Shown here: positions 50,121-59,774 of the stretch, in pieces | Numbering within the stretch: the stretch's first letter is position 1 | How the letters are laid out: each line of letters opens with the position of its first letter | NCBI RefSeq assembly: GCF_014250515.1 | Contig: NZ_CP060202.1 | Location: forward strand, 4,447,072 to 4,511,071 | Length of the DNA stretch: 64,000 bases | Source: Hymenobacter sediminicola | GTDB lineage: Bacteria > Bacteroidota > Bacteroidia > Cytophagales > Hymenobacteraceae | Direction of reading: 5' to 3' | Translations under genes and position numbers: made by a program | Notes under the pieces: generated by a model | Told to the model about the DNA's origin: nothing | The model's input: the letters and a program-made list of their open reading frames with translations, nothing else | Databases searched by the model: none

Positions 50121-51260
50121 TTATTTCAGAATTTCCCGTGAGATTACAATTTTCTGAATCTCAGATGTTCCCTCATAAATCTGCGTGATTTTGGCGTCGC
50201 GCATCATGCGTTCTACGTGGTACTCTTTCACGAAACCGTAGCCACCGTGAATCTGTACGGCTTCTACGGCAGTATCCATAGCTACTTTCGAGGCAAACAG
50301 TTTGGCCATAGCCCCGGATTTGGCATAGTCCTGATGCGCATCCTTATCATGGGCCGACTGCAGGCACAGCAAACGGGCAGCATCGATGTTGGTGGCCATA
50401 TCAGCCAGTTTGAACTGGATAGCCTGGTGCTGCGAAATCGGAACACCGAAGGCTTTACGCTCTTTGGAGTATTTCAACGACAGCTCATAGGCCCCGGAGG
50501 CAATGCCGAGTGCCTGCGCCGCAATACCAATCCGGCCACCAGCTAGCACCTGCATAGCGAACTTGAAGCCGAAGCCGTCCTCACCGATGCGGTTCTCTTT
50601 GGGCACTTTCACATCCGTAAACAGCAGTGAGCAGGTGTCGGAGCCACGGATACCGAGTTTGTTTTCTTTGGGAGCAGTCTGGAAACCTTCCATGCCTTTC
50701 TCCACAATCAGCACGTTGATGCCGCGGTGCTTCAGCTCGGGGTTGGTCTGGGCTACTACCAAGTATACCGAAGCGGTAGTACCATTGGTAATCCAGTTTT
50801 TGGTACCGTTGAGCAGATAGTAGTCGCCTTTGTCTTCGGCAGTGGTCCGCTGGCTGGTAGCGTCAGAGCCGGCTTCAGGCTCCGACAGTGCGAAAGCTCC
50901 AATGATTTCACCGGAAGTTAGGCGGGGCAGATACTTGCGCTTCTGCTCTTCCGTACCGTATTTCTCCAGCCCCCAGCATACCAACGAGTTATTTACCGAC
51001 ATGATAACGGAGCAAGAAGCGTCTACTTTGCTGATTTCCTCCATGGCCAGCACATAGCTCACGGTATCCATACCGCCGCCGCCGTACTCGGGGCTCACCA
51101 TCATGCCCATAAAGCCCAGTTCGCCCATCTTCTTGATTTGCTCGGCCGGGAATTTCTGGTGTTCGTCGCGCTCAATTACGCCGGCCCAAAGCTCATTCTG
51201 AGCAAAGTCGCGGGCGGCTGCCTGTACGGCAAGTTGTTCTTCGGTAAGCTGGAAATCCAT
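50121..51260 (-). CDS. acyl-CoA dehydrogenase (short-chain type)
   Basis: 379 residues with the three-domain plan. FAD and substrate contacts: GAFALSEPEAGSDATSQ (about 123-139) and YYLLNGTKNWITNG; C-terminal QIHGGYGFVKEYHVERMMRD and QIYEGTSEIQKIVISR, where the Glu is the catalytic base. Oxidises short-chain acyl-CoA with electron transfer to ETF. Could link to the phenylacetate products but is transcribed separately. Confidence 0.95.
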   Translation of the reverse strand: MDFQLTEEQLAVQAAARDFAQNELWAGVIERDEHQKFPAEQIKKMGELGFMGMMVSPEYGGGGMDTVSYVLAMEEISKVDASCSVIMSVNNSLVCWGLEKYGTEEQKRKYLPRLTSGEIIGAFALSEPEAGSDATSQRTTAEDKGDYYLLNGTKNWITNGTTASVYLVVAQTNPELKHRGINVLIVEKGMEGFQTAPKENKLGIRGSDTCSLLFTDVKVPKENRIGEDGFGFKFAMQVLAGGRIGIAAQALGIASGAYELSLKYSKERKAFGVPISQHQAIQFKLADMATNIDAARLLCLQSAHDKDAHQDYAKSGAMAKLFASKVAMDTAVEAVQIHGGYGFVKEYHVERMMRDAKITQIYEGTSEIQKIVISREILK

Positions 51261-51530
51261 GCGGACGGGGCTTGGGGTGGGATGGGGAAAAGATCAGACT
51301 AAGGCCGGCTTGCGTTGTAGCAATGCATTCTGGCGCCATCAAAATTAAATCACAAATACCGAGATGAAGCAGAAGGCCCGGATTTTTATGCCGTTTGTGG
51401 CTTCAACTGCTAAAAATCGGCTTTTGTTTTTGAACAATTCCAACCTGATAGGCCAGCAGGAAAGCAAAGCCGCCGCTTCGAAATCCGAAGCGGCGGCTTG
51501 AAACAGCATTTCAGGCGACCATGCTACTGA
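51261..51530. other. 270-bp intergenic region with terminator
   Basis: AAGCCGCCGCTTCG (51467-51480) and its complement (51486-51499) form a perfect hairpin near the YugP-like gene end. Otherwise nothing seen; the upstream half should hold the dehydrogenase promoter. Confidence 0.6.
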
Positions 51531-52229
51531 CTAGCGCCGGTCGCGGCTGCCCATGAAGATGCTCACATAGTACAGCAAGGTCGCCAGCGAACTTAGCGCG
51601 GCCACTACATAAGTCATGGCAGCCCACCAAAGCGCATCTTTGGCCATGGCATGTTCCTGTGGCGTCACGATGCCGCGCTTGTCAATCCAAGCCAGAGCTC
51701 GTTTGGAAGCATCAAACTCTACGGGTAGCGTCACAAACGAGAATAATGTGGTGAGTGAGAACAGTACGATACCTACGCCCAGCGGAATTACGGTGGAGCG
51801 AATCATAAGTACTCCTGCCAGCAGCACGAATGGCATAAACTTAGACACGGCGCTCAGTGCCGGCACCATAGCCGAGCGGAACTGCAAGGCATTGTAGGCC
51901 GTAGCATGTTGCACAGCATGCCCGCATTCGTGAGCCGCCACGGCAGCGGCAGCGGCACTCCGCTCGGCGTATACCGCCTCGCTTAGGTTCACTGTTTTGT
52001 CGGTGGGGTTGTAGTGGTCGGTAAGGCGCCCTTCGGTGCTGATTACGCGCACATCATTGATGCCATGGTCGGCCAGCATCAGTTCTGCAATTTGCTTACC
52101 CGAAAGGTTAGACTGCAGCCCCACCTGGGCATACTGACTGAATTTGCTGCGCAGGCGCCATTGGATAATCCAGCTCACGACCATCGCCAGAATGACGATG
52201 AAGTAGATGCCGCTTGAGTTGTAGTACAT
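51531..52229 (-). CDS. membrane zinc metallopeptidase (YugP-like)
   Basis: 232 residues. A transmembrane N-terminus (YFIVILAMVVSWIIQW), zinc motif HECGH in AAVAAHECGHAVQHATAY (about 96-113) and two further hydrophobic helices (FMPFVLLAGVLMI, VIPLGVGIVLFSLTTLFSF). Family DUF2268/zinc_peptidase_2. Function likely in membrane protein quality control; substrate unknown. Confidence 0.9.
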   Translation of the reverse strand: MYYNSSGIYFIVILAMVVSWIIQWRLRSKFSQYAQVGLQSNLSGKQIAELMLADHGINDVRVISTEGRLTDHYNPTDKTVNLSEAVYAERSAAAAAVAAHECGHAVQHATAYNALQFRSAMVPALSAVSKFMPFVLLAGVLMIRSTVIPLGVGIVLFSLTTLFSFVTLPVEFDASKRALAWIDKRGIVTPQEHAMAKDALWWAAMTYVVAALSSLATLLYYVSIFMGSRDRR

Positions 52230-52303
52230 GGAGAGTTTCGGTTTGTGGTTTCTGAGTCCTGACGGCGGCTCTGGCCGTTGCGCTCAGCAACCAGAAACCT
52301 TCC

Positions 52304-52783
52304 TCAGGAACTCCGCAAAATTCGCTCGACGATGCGTGTGGTGCTGTAGCCGGCCACCAAGGGTACGGTCAACACCTGCCCGCCGTTCTGTAACACTACC
52401 TCGTGCCCTACAATTCCACTGATGGCGTAGTCGTCGCCTTTCACCAGAATATCGGGCACGATGGCTTCGATCAGAGCCAGCGGGGTTTGCTCATCGAAGA
52501 GCACTACTGCATCCACGAACAAAAGGGAGGCCAGAACCCGCGCACGTGACACTTCGTCCTGAAGCGGGCGGCCGGGCTTAAGGCAGCTGACAGAAGCATC
52601 CGTATTGAGCCCCAGTACCAGCTTGTCGCCGAGGTGGCGGGCTTTTTCCAGATAATCGACGTGCCCCAGGTGCAGCAGGTCGAAGCACCCGTTGGTAAAC
52701 ACGATTTTCTGGCCTTCGGCTTTCCATGCAGCCACTACGGGCAGCAGCTCAGCTCGGCTCAGGATTTTATCTTTGGTCCACAT
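52304..52783 (-). CDS. rfaE2: D-glycero-beta-D-manno-heptose 1-phosphate adenylyltransferase (RfaE2)
   Basis: 159 residues from ATG 52783. Nucleotidyltransferase fold with FTNGCFDLLHLGHVDYLEKA (about 30-49; HxGH motif) and a final GYSTTRIVERI. Corresponds to the C-terminal half of E. coli HldE; the kinase half is not here. Makes ADP-heptose for lipopolysaccharide core. Its 5' end overlaps the upstream membrane gene by 17 bases. Confidence 0.92.
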   Translation of the reverse strand: MWTKDKILSRAELLPVVAAWKAEGQKIVFTNGCFDLLHLGHVDYLEKARHLGDKLVLGLNTDASVSCLKPGRPLQDEVSRARVLASLLFVDAVVLFDEQTPLALIEAIVPDILVKGDDYAISGIVGHEVVLQNGGQVLTVPLVAGYSTTRIVERILRSS

Positions 52784-53861
52784 CGGCTGGAATTTCGGTA
52801 GGCACCGCGGACAGCAAAGAGGCTTTGCGCCCAAGCCGTCCGGATTTTCCCATGCTGATAATAAAACTGATACCCCCCATCAGCACCACGAGCAACGTCT
52901 GGGCACCATGCACTACCAGCGCGTAGGCAATGCCGCCTTCTTTGCTGATACCGTACACCAGCAGCGTGCTTTGTACCAGCAGGTGAAACACTCCTATGCC
53001 GCCCTGCACTGGCGCCGCCATTCCGAAGGCTCCGAACGTGAGAACCGCTAAGGCAGCCCGCGCGCCAAGATTGTACGTTTCAGGGAAAGCAAAGAAGGCC
53101 AAGTAGTCCATCAGGAAGTAGACCAGCCACGTGAAGAACGTATGGAACAGGAACGAGCCTTTGTTTTCGAGCTTTACGATACTGAAAACGCCTGCCAGAA
53201 GCCCTTTCACGAAGCCTAGCATACGGTCGAAGACCGAGATTTTGCGTAGCCGCTCCAGGTTGCGCCACAGCAAGTAGCCAGAAATCAGTAGGGCGAGCAG
53301 CGCTACTACGGCAGCGGCTATCAGCGTATTGCTGTTGCGGGCCAGCGCGTCGGCCTTGCCCTGCAGCAGATACGTGTCGGCAAACCCCCAGAAGGTTTTG
53401 AAGTCAAGCAGCAGCACCGTTCCCAGCAGCCCCAGCAGCACCAGCACGTCAATAATCCGCTCTGTAATGACCGTACCCAGGGCTATTTGCAGCGGCACTT
53501 TGCTGGTCCGCTGCAATAGCGAGCAGCGCACTACTTCTCCTACCCGGCCGGGCAGTACCATGTTGGCCAAATTGCCTGCCATCATGGCGTGGTACACATC
53601 CCAAAATGCCGGCTTAGGCCCTTTCACAATAGGATCGAGCTGCATTTTCCAACGGTAAGCGCGGCTGAAATACCCAAGCACTGACAGCACCATCGTTAGC
53701 AGCAGCCACATGTAGTTTGCCGTGCGCACCGTTTCCGCAATGCGGCTCAGGTCCTGGCCGCGCACGGCGTACCACATCAGCAGGCCTGATACTGACAACA
53801 GCAGGGCGTATTTAAGAATATTGAGCAGTTGCTTCACAAAGGAAATATCAGTTTGGTGCAC
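52767..53861 (-). CDS. lysylphosphatidylglycerol-synthase-type membrane protein (UPF0104)
   Basis: 364 residues with about seven or eight transmembrane helices (for example YALLLSVSGLLMWYAV, WLLLTMVLSVLGYFS, VLVLLGLLGTVLLL, FFTWLVYFLMDYLAFFAF). The LPG_synthase_TM pattern SRAYRWKM...NMVLPGRVGEVVRC (about 70-110) is present. It lacks the catalytic domain of MprF, so a flippase or lipid-transport role is more likely. Couples to rfaE2 by overlap. Confidence 0.85.
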   Translation of the reverse strand: MHQTDISFVKQLLNILKYALLLSVSGLLMWYAVRGQDLSRIAETVRTANYMWLLLTMVLSVLGYFSRAYRWKMQLDPIVKGPKPAFWDVYHAMMAGNLANMVLPGRVGEVVRCSLLQRTSKVPLQIALGTVITERIIDVLVLLGLLGTVLLLDFKTFWGFADTYLLQGKADALARNSNTLIAAAVVALLALLISGYLLWRNLERLRKISVFDRMLGFVKGLLAGVFSIVKLENKGSFLFHTFFTWLVYFLMDYLAFFAFPETYNLGARAALAVLTFGAFGMAAPVQGGIGVFHLLVQSTLLVYGISKEGGIAYALVVHGAQTLLVVLMGGISFIISMGKSGRLGRKASLLSAVPTEIPADVDQR

Positions 53862-53923
53862 GGCTACTTTTTGCAGCAGGTAATATCAGCCGTCTTTCAC
53901 CCGGAAGGAATAACTGCAAGCCC

Positions 53924-54271
53924 TTACCCGAGGCGGTTGTGCTGGTCAGGAAAGATAACGGTTGGTTTGTGCGCGCGGGCTTCGGCAAAGTCAATCAGCG
54001 CATAGGAGATGATGATAACAATGTCGCCGACGGCTACACGGCGCGCCGCCGGCCCATTGAGGCAAATCATGCCGGAGCCCCGCTCTCCGCGAATTGTGTA
54101 CGTCTCGAACCGCTCCCCATTGTTGATGTTGACGATGGTAACCTTTTCATTCTCTACCATATTGGCAGCATCAAGCAGGTCTTCGTCAATCGTGATACTG
54201 CCCACATAGTGCAGCTCGGCCTGGGTGACTTTAACGCGGTGAATCTTCGACTTGAGGACCTCGATATGCAT
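53924..54271 (-). CDS. panD: PanD, aspartate 1-decarboxylase
   Basis: 115 residues. Self-cleaving pro-enzyme: Gly24-Ser25 in LHYVGSITID yields the pyruvoyl group. Lys9 and Tyr-type residues (ENEKVTIVNINNGERFETY) fit the family. Makes beta-alanine for pantothenate. It is followed on the same strand by panC upstream, forming a pantothenate pair. Confidence 0.95.
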   Translation of the reverse strand: MHIEVLKSKIHRVKVTQAELHYVGSITIDEDLLDAANMVENEKVTIVNINNGERFETYTIRGERGSGMICLNGPAARRVAVGDIVIIISYALIDFAEARAHKPTVIFPDQHNRLG

Positions 54272-54400
54272 GAGAGAAGCAGGGTAAAAGCAAAGGCCGC
54301 AAAGATACGCAAGGTGGGATTATGAGGGCGCGAAACTGTATACCAACCACTGGCTGCTACGGCAACGCCACACGCATCCGCATCCGTTTGCTCGGCTGGT

Positions 54401-55249
54401 TTAGGGCTGCAGCACAATGTTATCGATGAGGCGCACGCCACCCAGATGCGCAGCCAAGCACACCACTACCGGTTGGCCGGGATGCCAGCCACTTACTGGC
54501 TGCAACGTCTGGGCATCGGCTATTTCAAAATATTCCAGTGTGAATGCAGGCTCTGACGCTATGTAAGCACTGGCAGCCTGTTGGGCAGCGGCGGCACTGG
54601 CTCCTTGCCTGAGTTGTTCCGCAGCCAGCTGCAGCGCCGCGTAGAGCCGTGGGGCTACCGTGCGCGCCTCTGCGGGCAGGCGCCGGTTGCGCGAGGACAT
54701 TGCCAGACCGTCTGCCTCCCGTACCGTCGGAAACGACACCAACTCCAAATCAAAAGCTAGGTCGGCCACCATCTGCTGCACAATGGCTACTTGCTGCCAG
54801 TCTTTCTGACCGAAATACGCCTGGTGTGGGCGGCTCAGGTGAAACAGTTTCCCAACTACTGTTGCTACGCCGTTGAAGTGCCCTGGGCGGTGCGTGCCTT
54901 CCATCACACGCTCCAGTGCGCCAAAGTCGAACTTCATTACCGAAGGCTTCGGATACATTTCCTCTACGGAGGGCAGGAACAGTACGGTGCAGCCAGCCGG
55001 GGCCAACATATTCGCATCGGCTTCTGGTAGGCGTGGATACAGCCGGAAATCGTCGGGATTATTGAACTGCGTGGGATTGACAAAAATGCTGACGATTACA
55101 ACGTCGCAGGCCTGAGCGGCAGCCCGCACCAGTTGCAGGTGGCCTTCATGCAGTGCGCCCATAGTAGGCACCAGCGCTAGGCGAAGGCCAGCGCGGCGAC
55201 AGTTTTCGGTGTAGGCTTGCAACGCGGCGGCCGTGTGCAGTATCTCCAT
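54401..55249 (-). CDS. panC: PanC, pantothenate synthetase
   Basis: 282 residues from ATG 55249; longer frames to 55306 would run over the divergent gene's promoter. HIGH-like motif PTMGALHEGHLQLVRAA (about 28-44), FVNPTQF, FGQKDWQQVAIVQ and TVREADGLAMSSRN (about 175-188; KMSKS-like). Joins pantoate and beta-alanine using ATP. Upstream of panD by 129 bases. Confidence 0.95.
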   Translation of the reverse strand: MEILHTAAALQAYTENCRRAGLRLALVPTMGALHEGHLQLVRAAAQACDVVIVSIFVNPTQFNNPDDFRLYPRLPEADANMLAPAGCTVLFLPSVEEMYPKPSVMKFDFGALERVMEGTHRPGHFNGVATVVGKLFHLSRPHQAYFGQKDWQQVAIVQQMVADLAFDLELVSFPTVREADGLAMSSRNRRLPAEARTVAPRLYAALQLAAEQLRQGASAAAAQQAASAYIASEPAFTLEYFEIADAQTLQPVSGWHPGQPVVVCLAAHLGGVRLIDNIVLQP

Positions 55250-55290
55250 AGATGTAGTAGCCTGTTTGGGCAGGCTCCAAGTGGGTTTAG

Positions 55291-55321
55291 TTGAATTTTC
55301 GCTCAAATTTGTTTAATTTTG
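55291..55321 (+). promoter_or_regulatory. promoter of the GT5-like gene
   Basis: TAATTTTG (55314-55321) fits TAnnTTTG with TTG at 55291-55293, 20 bases upstream. Lies between the divergent panC and the GT5-like gene. Confidence 0.5.
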
Positions 55322-55368
55322 TGCTCCCCAACGTGTTGCCTTTCCCCAAATACCCTTTTCTGACTGAT

Positions 55369-56181
55369 ATGTCCAAGTTGAGAATCCTCTACGCGGCTAC
55401 GGAGATTGATCCGTTTTTGCAAACCACCAAAGTAGCGGAATTTTTGCGGCGCCTGCCTCAGGGCATGCAGGAAATGGGGATGGAAATCCGCATTTTCGTT
55501 CCCCGCTTCGGCATCATCAACGAGCGGAAAAACCGGCTCCACGAAGTAGTCCGCCTTTCCGGTATCAACATTGCCGTTGGTGAAGATGAGAAGCCGCTGA
55601 TTATTAAGGTAGCCTCTATTCCGAACGCGAAGCTGCAGGTGTACTTCATTGATAATGAAGACTATTTCCACCGCAAATCGGTACTGGTCGATAAGAACGA
55701 CAAGTTCCACGCCGACAACGATGAGCGTGCTATCTTCTTCTGCAAAGGCGTGCTGGAAACGGTGAAGAAGCTGGGCTGGGCTCCCGACATCGTTCACTGC
55801 AATGACTGGATGACGGGCCTGATTCCGATGTACCTGAAAACGACCTACAAGAAGGACCCGATTTTCAAGGATGCCAAGTCGGTTTTCACGATTTACAACA
55901 ACGAATTTGATTACAAATTCGAAGGTGATATCATCGAAAAAGCCAAAATGCTTGATATCGATGATGAGATGCTGTCCGGCCTGAAGACAGCCGACTTCGG
56001 TGGCTTCATCAAAGTAGGTATGGAATATGCCGACTCCGTGGTAAAGTCTGACGAGGATTTCAGCGACAATCTGAATGCCTTGTTCCTGGAGTACTCGAAG
56101 AGCAAGCAGATAGGCCAAGTAGGAGCCGACGAAAACCTACTGACTTCTTACTACGCACTGTATAATGAACTGGCCAATTAG
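55369..56181 (+). CDS. starch/glycogen-synthase-like protein, GT5 N-terminal domain only
   Basis: 270 residues from ATG 55369. Resembles only the GT5 N-terminal catalytic Rossmann domain: RILYAATEIDPFLQTTKVAE (about 4-23), VPRFGIINERKNRL, DIVHCNDWMTGLIPMYLK (about 142-159) and VFTIYNNEFDYKFEG. The C-terminal GT1 half with the nucleotide-sugar-binding EX7E motif is missing, yet the gene ends cleanly, so it is a real short form seen across Bacteroidota. The usual KxGGL motif is changed (KVAEF), so it may not be a glycosyltransferase. Overlaps the DUF4270 gene by 17 bases. Confidence 0.85.
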   Translation: MSKLRILYAATEIDPFLQTTKVAEFLRRLPQGMQEMGMEIRIFVPRFGIINERKNRLHEVVRLSGINIAVGEDEKPLIIKVASIPNAKLQVYFIDNEDYFHRKSVLVDKNDKFHADNDERAIFFCKGVLETVKKLGWAPDIVHCNDWMTGLIPMYLKTTYKKDPIFKDAKSVFTIYNNEFDYKFEGDIIEKAKMLDIDDEMLSGLKTADFGGFIKVGMEYADSVVKSDEDFSDNLNALFLEYSKSKQIGQVGADENLLTSYYALYNELAN

Positions 56182-57736
56182 CGCCTGCCGGCTCTCGTCG
56201 GTTTCCCTTCTTTCCGCAACGCTGCTCTTTACGGCAGCTGGCTGCGAAGACGCCAACGACTTGGGCGTAGAACTGCCTGGTACTGCTGCCGCCAACACAG
56301 AATACCGCGACTTTCCGGTTGCGGCCTCCACTGTACTGCGCGACTCGTTCGAGACGCAGAAAGCCACCCGCATTCTGGTTGGCCGGGTACGTGACAATGT
56401 GTTGGGCACGACCACGGCCACTGCTTTCCTGAACCTGAAAATCGCCCAATCGGTAGTAGCCGCTGATACGCTGCCTTCGGCGGTAACCAAGCTGACCGGT
56501 GTTGACCCCAATCCGCAACTAGATTCACTGGTTGTGGAGGCGGCTTTTGATGCTGTATACGGTTCGGCCACGACGCCACTACGCTTAAACGTTTATCAGT
56601 TGGCTCAGCCGCTAGATGACCGTCAAACGTACAATTCTGCTTCTTCCGTGGCCTTGGGCAGTGAGCTAGGCCTTAATGTTAGTACCCGGTTGAATGCCAC
56701 TGCCAAGCGGCGCGAAAGAACCAATAGCAGCAGCAGCACCGATACCACTACTATTGTGGTGACGGTGCCCAATAATACGGTGCGGCTCAAGCTACACGGC
56801 GGCGGGCGAAACTTGCCATTGGCTACTGATGTCTTCTCCCTGTTGAAAGGCACCAGCTTCACACAAGCGGGCCTGACAGCCGTTTGGAAAGGCATGGCGC
56901 TTCAGCCAGCGGCTGATTTCAATACGGCTGTTGTTGGGCTGCTACCGTCTTCGGCGGCGCGTGCGGTTTTCTACTACCACTACACCAACAAGAAAAACAC
57001 CGGAACCCTAAAAGGCCGGTATAGCATTGCTTTCGGTCTGGGCAGTTTCCAGAGCCGGGAGAATGCCCCGCGGTATTTCACTCAGATTGTCAACGAGCTG
57101 CCTAGCGGTTCGCCCCTGAGCCGTCTGGCTGGCCCAAGCGGGGCTGCACAGTCGGTGGCAGCGGCCGAGACAGATGGCAAAGTGTATATGCAGGGTGGCA
57201 ACGGCTTCGGCGCTAAACTGGAAATTCCAGGATTGAACGAGTTAAAGCAGCTCGCGCAGCCAACTAATGGCGGCAGCCCAGCCATTGCTATCAACCGGGC
57301 CGAACTGTTGATACCAGTAAGCCCATTCGCGAACCTGCTGTTCCCGCAGGTCACGTCCGCCTACTTGTACGAAGTCAATACTGCCAACCAGTCGTTGCAG
57401 CGCACACTGCTGAACAACCGGGTAGAGCGTCTGATACTGCGGGAAGGAGTGAACCCAACGGGGGCCGGCCTCTCCTCTATCGTGGACGACCAATACGGCA
57501 CGGGCTACTATCAGAACGCTGCTTCCGCAACTCTCAACGATCCGCTCAATACGTTCTATACGATGAGCATCACCAGCTACGTGCAGGCTTACGTTTATGA
57601 TAAGCTGGGCGGGCCCACCCCAGCGGCCTTCGTGCTGTCGCCTTTCTTGCGGAACTCCTACGGCTTGGACCTCAACCGGGCTGTGCTGGATGGCAGCAAC
57701 ATCAAGCTGCGGGTTTACTATTCGAAGTTGCGCTAA
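56165..57736 (+). CDS. DUF4270 lipoprotein
   Basis: 523 residues. Lipoprotein signal ending in FTAAGCEDANDLG (Cys27), so surface or periplasm-facing. The rest is beta-rich in the DUF4270 manner: YRDFPVAAS, ESTDTLPSAVT-like ADTLPSAVTKL, KGRYSIAFGLGSFQSRENAP. Function unknown; the family is found with polysaccharide or gliding-associated genes in Bacteroidota. Transcribed with the GT5-like gene and maybe glmS, 101 bases downstream. Confidence 0.88.
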   Translation: MNWPISACRLSSVSLLSATLLFTAAGCEDANDLGVELPGTAAANTEYRDFPVAASTVLRDSFETQKATRILVGRVRDNVLGTTTATAFLNLKIAQSVVAADTLPSAVTKLTGVDPNPQLDSLVVEAAFDAVYGSATTPLRLNVYQLAQPLDDRQTYNSASSVALGSELGLNVSTRLNATAKRRERTNSSSSTDTTTIVVTVPNNTVRLKLHGGGRNLPLATDVFSLLKGTSFTQAGLTAVWKGMALQPAADFNTAVVGLLPSSAARAVFYYHYTNKKNTGTLKGRYSIAFGLGSFQSRENAPRYFTQIVNELPSGSPLSRLAGPSGAAQSVAAAETDGKVYMQGGNGFGAKLEIPGLNELKQLAQPTNGGSPAIAINRAELLIPVSPFANLLFPQVTSAYLYEVNTANQSLQRTLLNNRVERLILREGVNPTGAGLSSIVDDQYGTGYYQNAASATLNDPLNTFYTMSITSYVQAYVYDKLGGPTPAAFVLSPFLRNSYGLDLNRAVLDGSNIKLRVYYSKLR

Positions 57737-57837
57737 CTTTCGGACTTCATTTTTGCCTCTAAAGCTGCGGCACGGCATTTGCCAAGCCGCAGCTTTCTGT
57801 CTTTTTCACGAAACAAACCCTTTTTTGCTGTTCCACT

Positions 57838-59673
57838 ATGTGCGGAATTGTTGCTTATATCGGCTACCGGGAAGCCTGCCCTATCATCCTGAAGGGTCTA
57901 CATCGTCTCGAATATCGGGGCTACGACTCCGCCGGCGTCGCGCTGCTTAACGGCGACCTGAATGTCTATAAAAAGAAGGGTAAAGTAGCTGAACTGGAAG
58001 CCTTCATTGCGGAGAAAGACACCCGTGCCCAAGTTGGTATGGGCCACACCCGCTGGGCTACGCACGGCGAGCCTAACGACTCCAATGCTCACCCTCACTA
58101 CTCTACTTCAGAGCGGATTGCCATCATTCACAATGGCATTATTGAGAACTACGCGGCCCTAAAGCAGCACTTGCAGCAGCAAGGCCACGTATTTCACTCC
58201 GATACGGACACGGAAGTATTCGTGAACCTGATTGAGGAAATCCAGAAGCAGAACAGTTGCACGCTGGAAGAAGCCGTCCGCTTGGCCCTGCACGAAGTGG
58301 TAGGCGCCTACGCCATTGTGGTGTTGAGCCGCGACGAGCCGAACCAACTGATTGCAGCCCGCAAAGGCTCACCGTTGGTAATCGGTGTGGGAAAAGACGA
58401 GTATTTCCTGGCTTCCGATGCTACTCCTATCATCGAGTATACCAACGAGGTAGTATACGTGAATGACTACGAAATTGTAGTCATCAAAGACGGCCAACTC
58501 GACATCCGCTCCAAGGAAGACGTGCAACAGACGCCCTATATCCAGAAGCTGGAAATGGCGCTCGACAGCATTGAGAAAGGTGGCTATGAGCACTTCATGC
58601 TGAAGGAGATTTTCGAGCAGCCCCGCTCTATCCTCGACTCGATGCGTGGCCGCTTGGAACTAGAAGCCGGTCACCTGAACATGGGTGGCATCCGGGCTTA
58701 CGAGCGGAAATTTGTGAATGCTGACCGTATCATCATTGTAGCGTGCGGCACCTCGTGGCACGCTGGGCTGGTGGCCGAGTATCTGCTGGAAGATCTGGCC
58801 CGCATTCCGGTAGAGGTAGAATACGCCTCGGAGTTCCGCTACCGTAACCCTGTCATCACGGAGCGTGACATCGTAATTGCTATTTCGCAAAGCGGTGAAA
58901 CGGCCGATACGCTGGCCGCCATTGAACTAGCGAAAAGCAAAGGTGCTACCATCTTCGGCATCTGCAACGTGGTAGGCAGCAGCATTGCACGCGCCACCGA
59001 CGCAGGCGCTTACACACACGCCGGTCCGGAAATTGGAGTGGCCTCTACCAAAGCCTTTACGGCTCAGGTAACGGTACTCACGCTGCTGGCCATGATTGTT
59101 GGCCATAAGCGCGGCACGCTTTCCGATACCCGACTGCGTGAGCTGATGGTAGAGCTGAGCAGCATTCCGGCCAAAGTGGAAAAGGCGCTGTTGCTGAACG
59201 ACGAAATCGAGCTGATTGCCGAGACGTTTAAGGATGTGCCCAACTTCCTGTACTTAGGCCGCGGCTACAACTTCCCGGTAGCGCTGGAAGGCGCACTGAA
59301 GCTGAAAGAAATCAGCTACATCCATGCGGAAGGGTATCCGGCCGCTGAAATGAAGCACGGTCCTATTGCCCTTATCGACGAGAACATGCCAGTAGTAGTT
59401 ATTGCTACCAAGGACAGCTCATACGAAAAGGTAGTAAGCAACATTCAGGAGGTAAAGGCCCGCAAAGGCCGTATCATTGCCGTCGTGACGGAAGGCGACA
59501 CGGTTATTCCAGCCATGGCAGAGTTCGTTATTGAAGTGCCGCTGACCTCGGAGGTATTAGTGCCGCTGGTTTCGGTGGTGCCGCTGCAACTTCTCTCCTA
59601 CCACATTGCCGTACTGCGCGGTTGCAACGTTGATCAGCCTCGCAACCTAGCGAAGTCGGTGACGGTAGAGTAA
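57838..59673 (+). CDS. glmS: GlmS, glutamine-fructose-6-phosphate aminotransferase (isomerizing)
   Basis: 611 residues. N-terminal nucleophile Cys2 in MCGIVAYIGY; glutaminase domain (about 2-220) with HTRWATHGEP (about 62-71). Two SIS domains (about 290-420 and 460-590) with CGTSWHAG, SQSGETADT and a C-terminal DQPRNLAKSVTVE, all family landmarks. Feeds UDP-GlcNAc synthesis. A terminator follows. Confidence 0.97.
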   Translation: MCGIVAYIGYREACPIILKGLHRLEYRGYDSAGVALLNGDLNVYKKKGKVAELEAFIAEKDTRAQVGMGHTRWATHGEPNDSNAHPHYSTSERIAIIHNGIIENYAALKQHLQQQGHVFHSDTDTEVFVNLIEEIQKQNSCTLEEAVRLALHEVVGAYAIVVLSRDEPNQLIAARKGSPLVIGVGKDEYFLASDATPIIEYTNEVVYVNDYEIVVIKDGQLDIRSKEDVQQTPYIQKLEMALDSIEKGGYEHFMLKEIFEQPRSILDSMRGRLELEAGHLNMGGIRAYERKFVNADRIIIVACGTSWHAGLVAEYLLEDLARIPVEVEYASEFRYRNPVITERDIVIAISQSGETADTLAAIELAKSKGATIFGICNVVGSSIARATDAGAYTHAGPEIGVASTKAFTAQVTVLTLLAMIVGHKRGTLSDTRLRELMVELSSIPAKVEKALLLNDEIELIAETFKDVPNFLYLGRGYNFPVALEGALKLKEISYIHAEGYPAAEMKHGPIALIDENMPVVVIATKDSSYEKVVSNIQEVKARKGRIIAVVTEGDTVIPAMAEFVIEVPLTSEVLVPLVSVVPLQLLSYHIAVLRGCNVDQPRNLAKSVTVE

Positions 59674-59700
59674 TCCGTTTTTTAAGACTATTCTGTAAGG

Positions 59701-59730
59701 AATCCGTCTGCTCCGGCAGACGGATTTTTT
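59701..59730. terminator. glmS terminator
   Basis: AATCCGTCTG and CAGACGGATT arms with a T run. Confidence 0.85.
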
Positions 59731-59774
59731 ATTGCTACTTGCTCCTCACCACGAACACTCGGCAATAAGTACTT

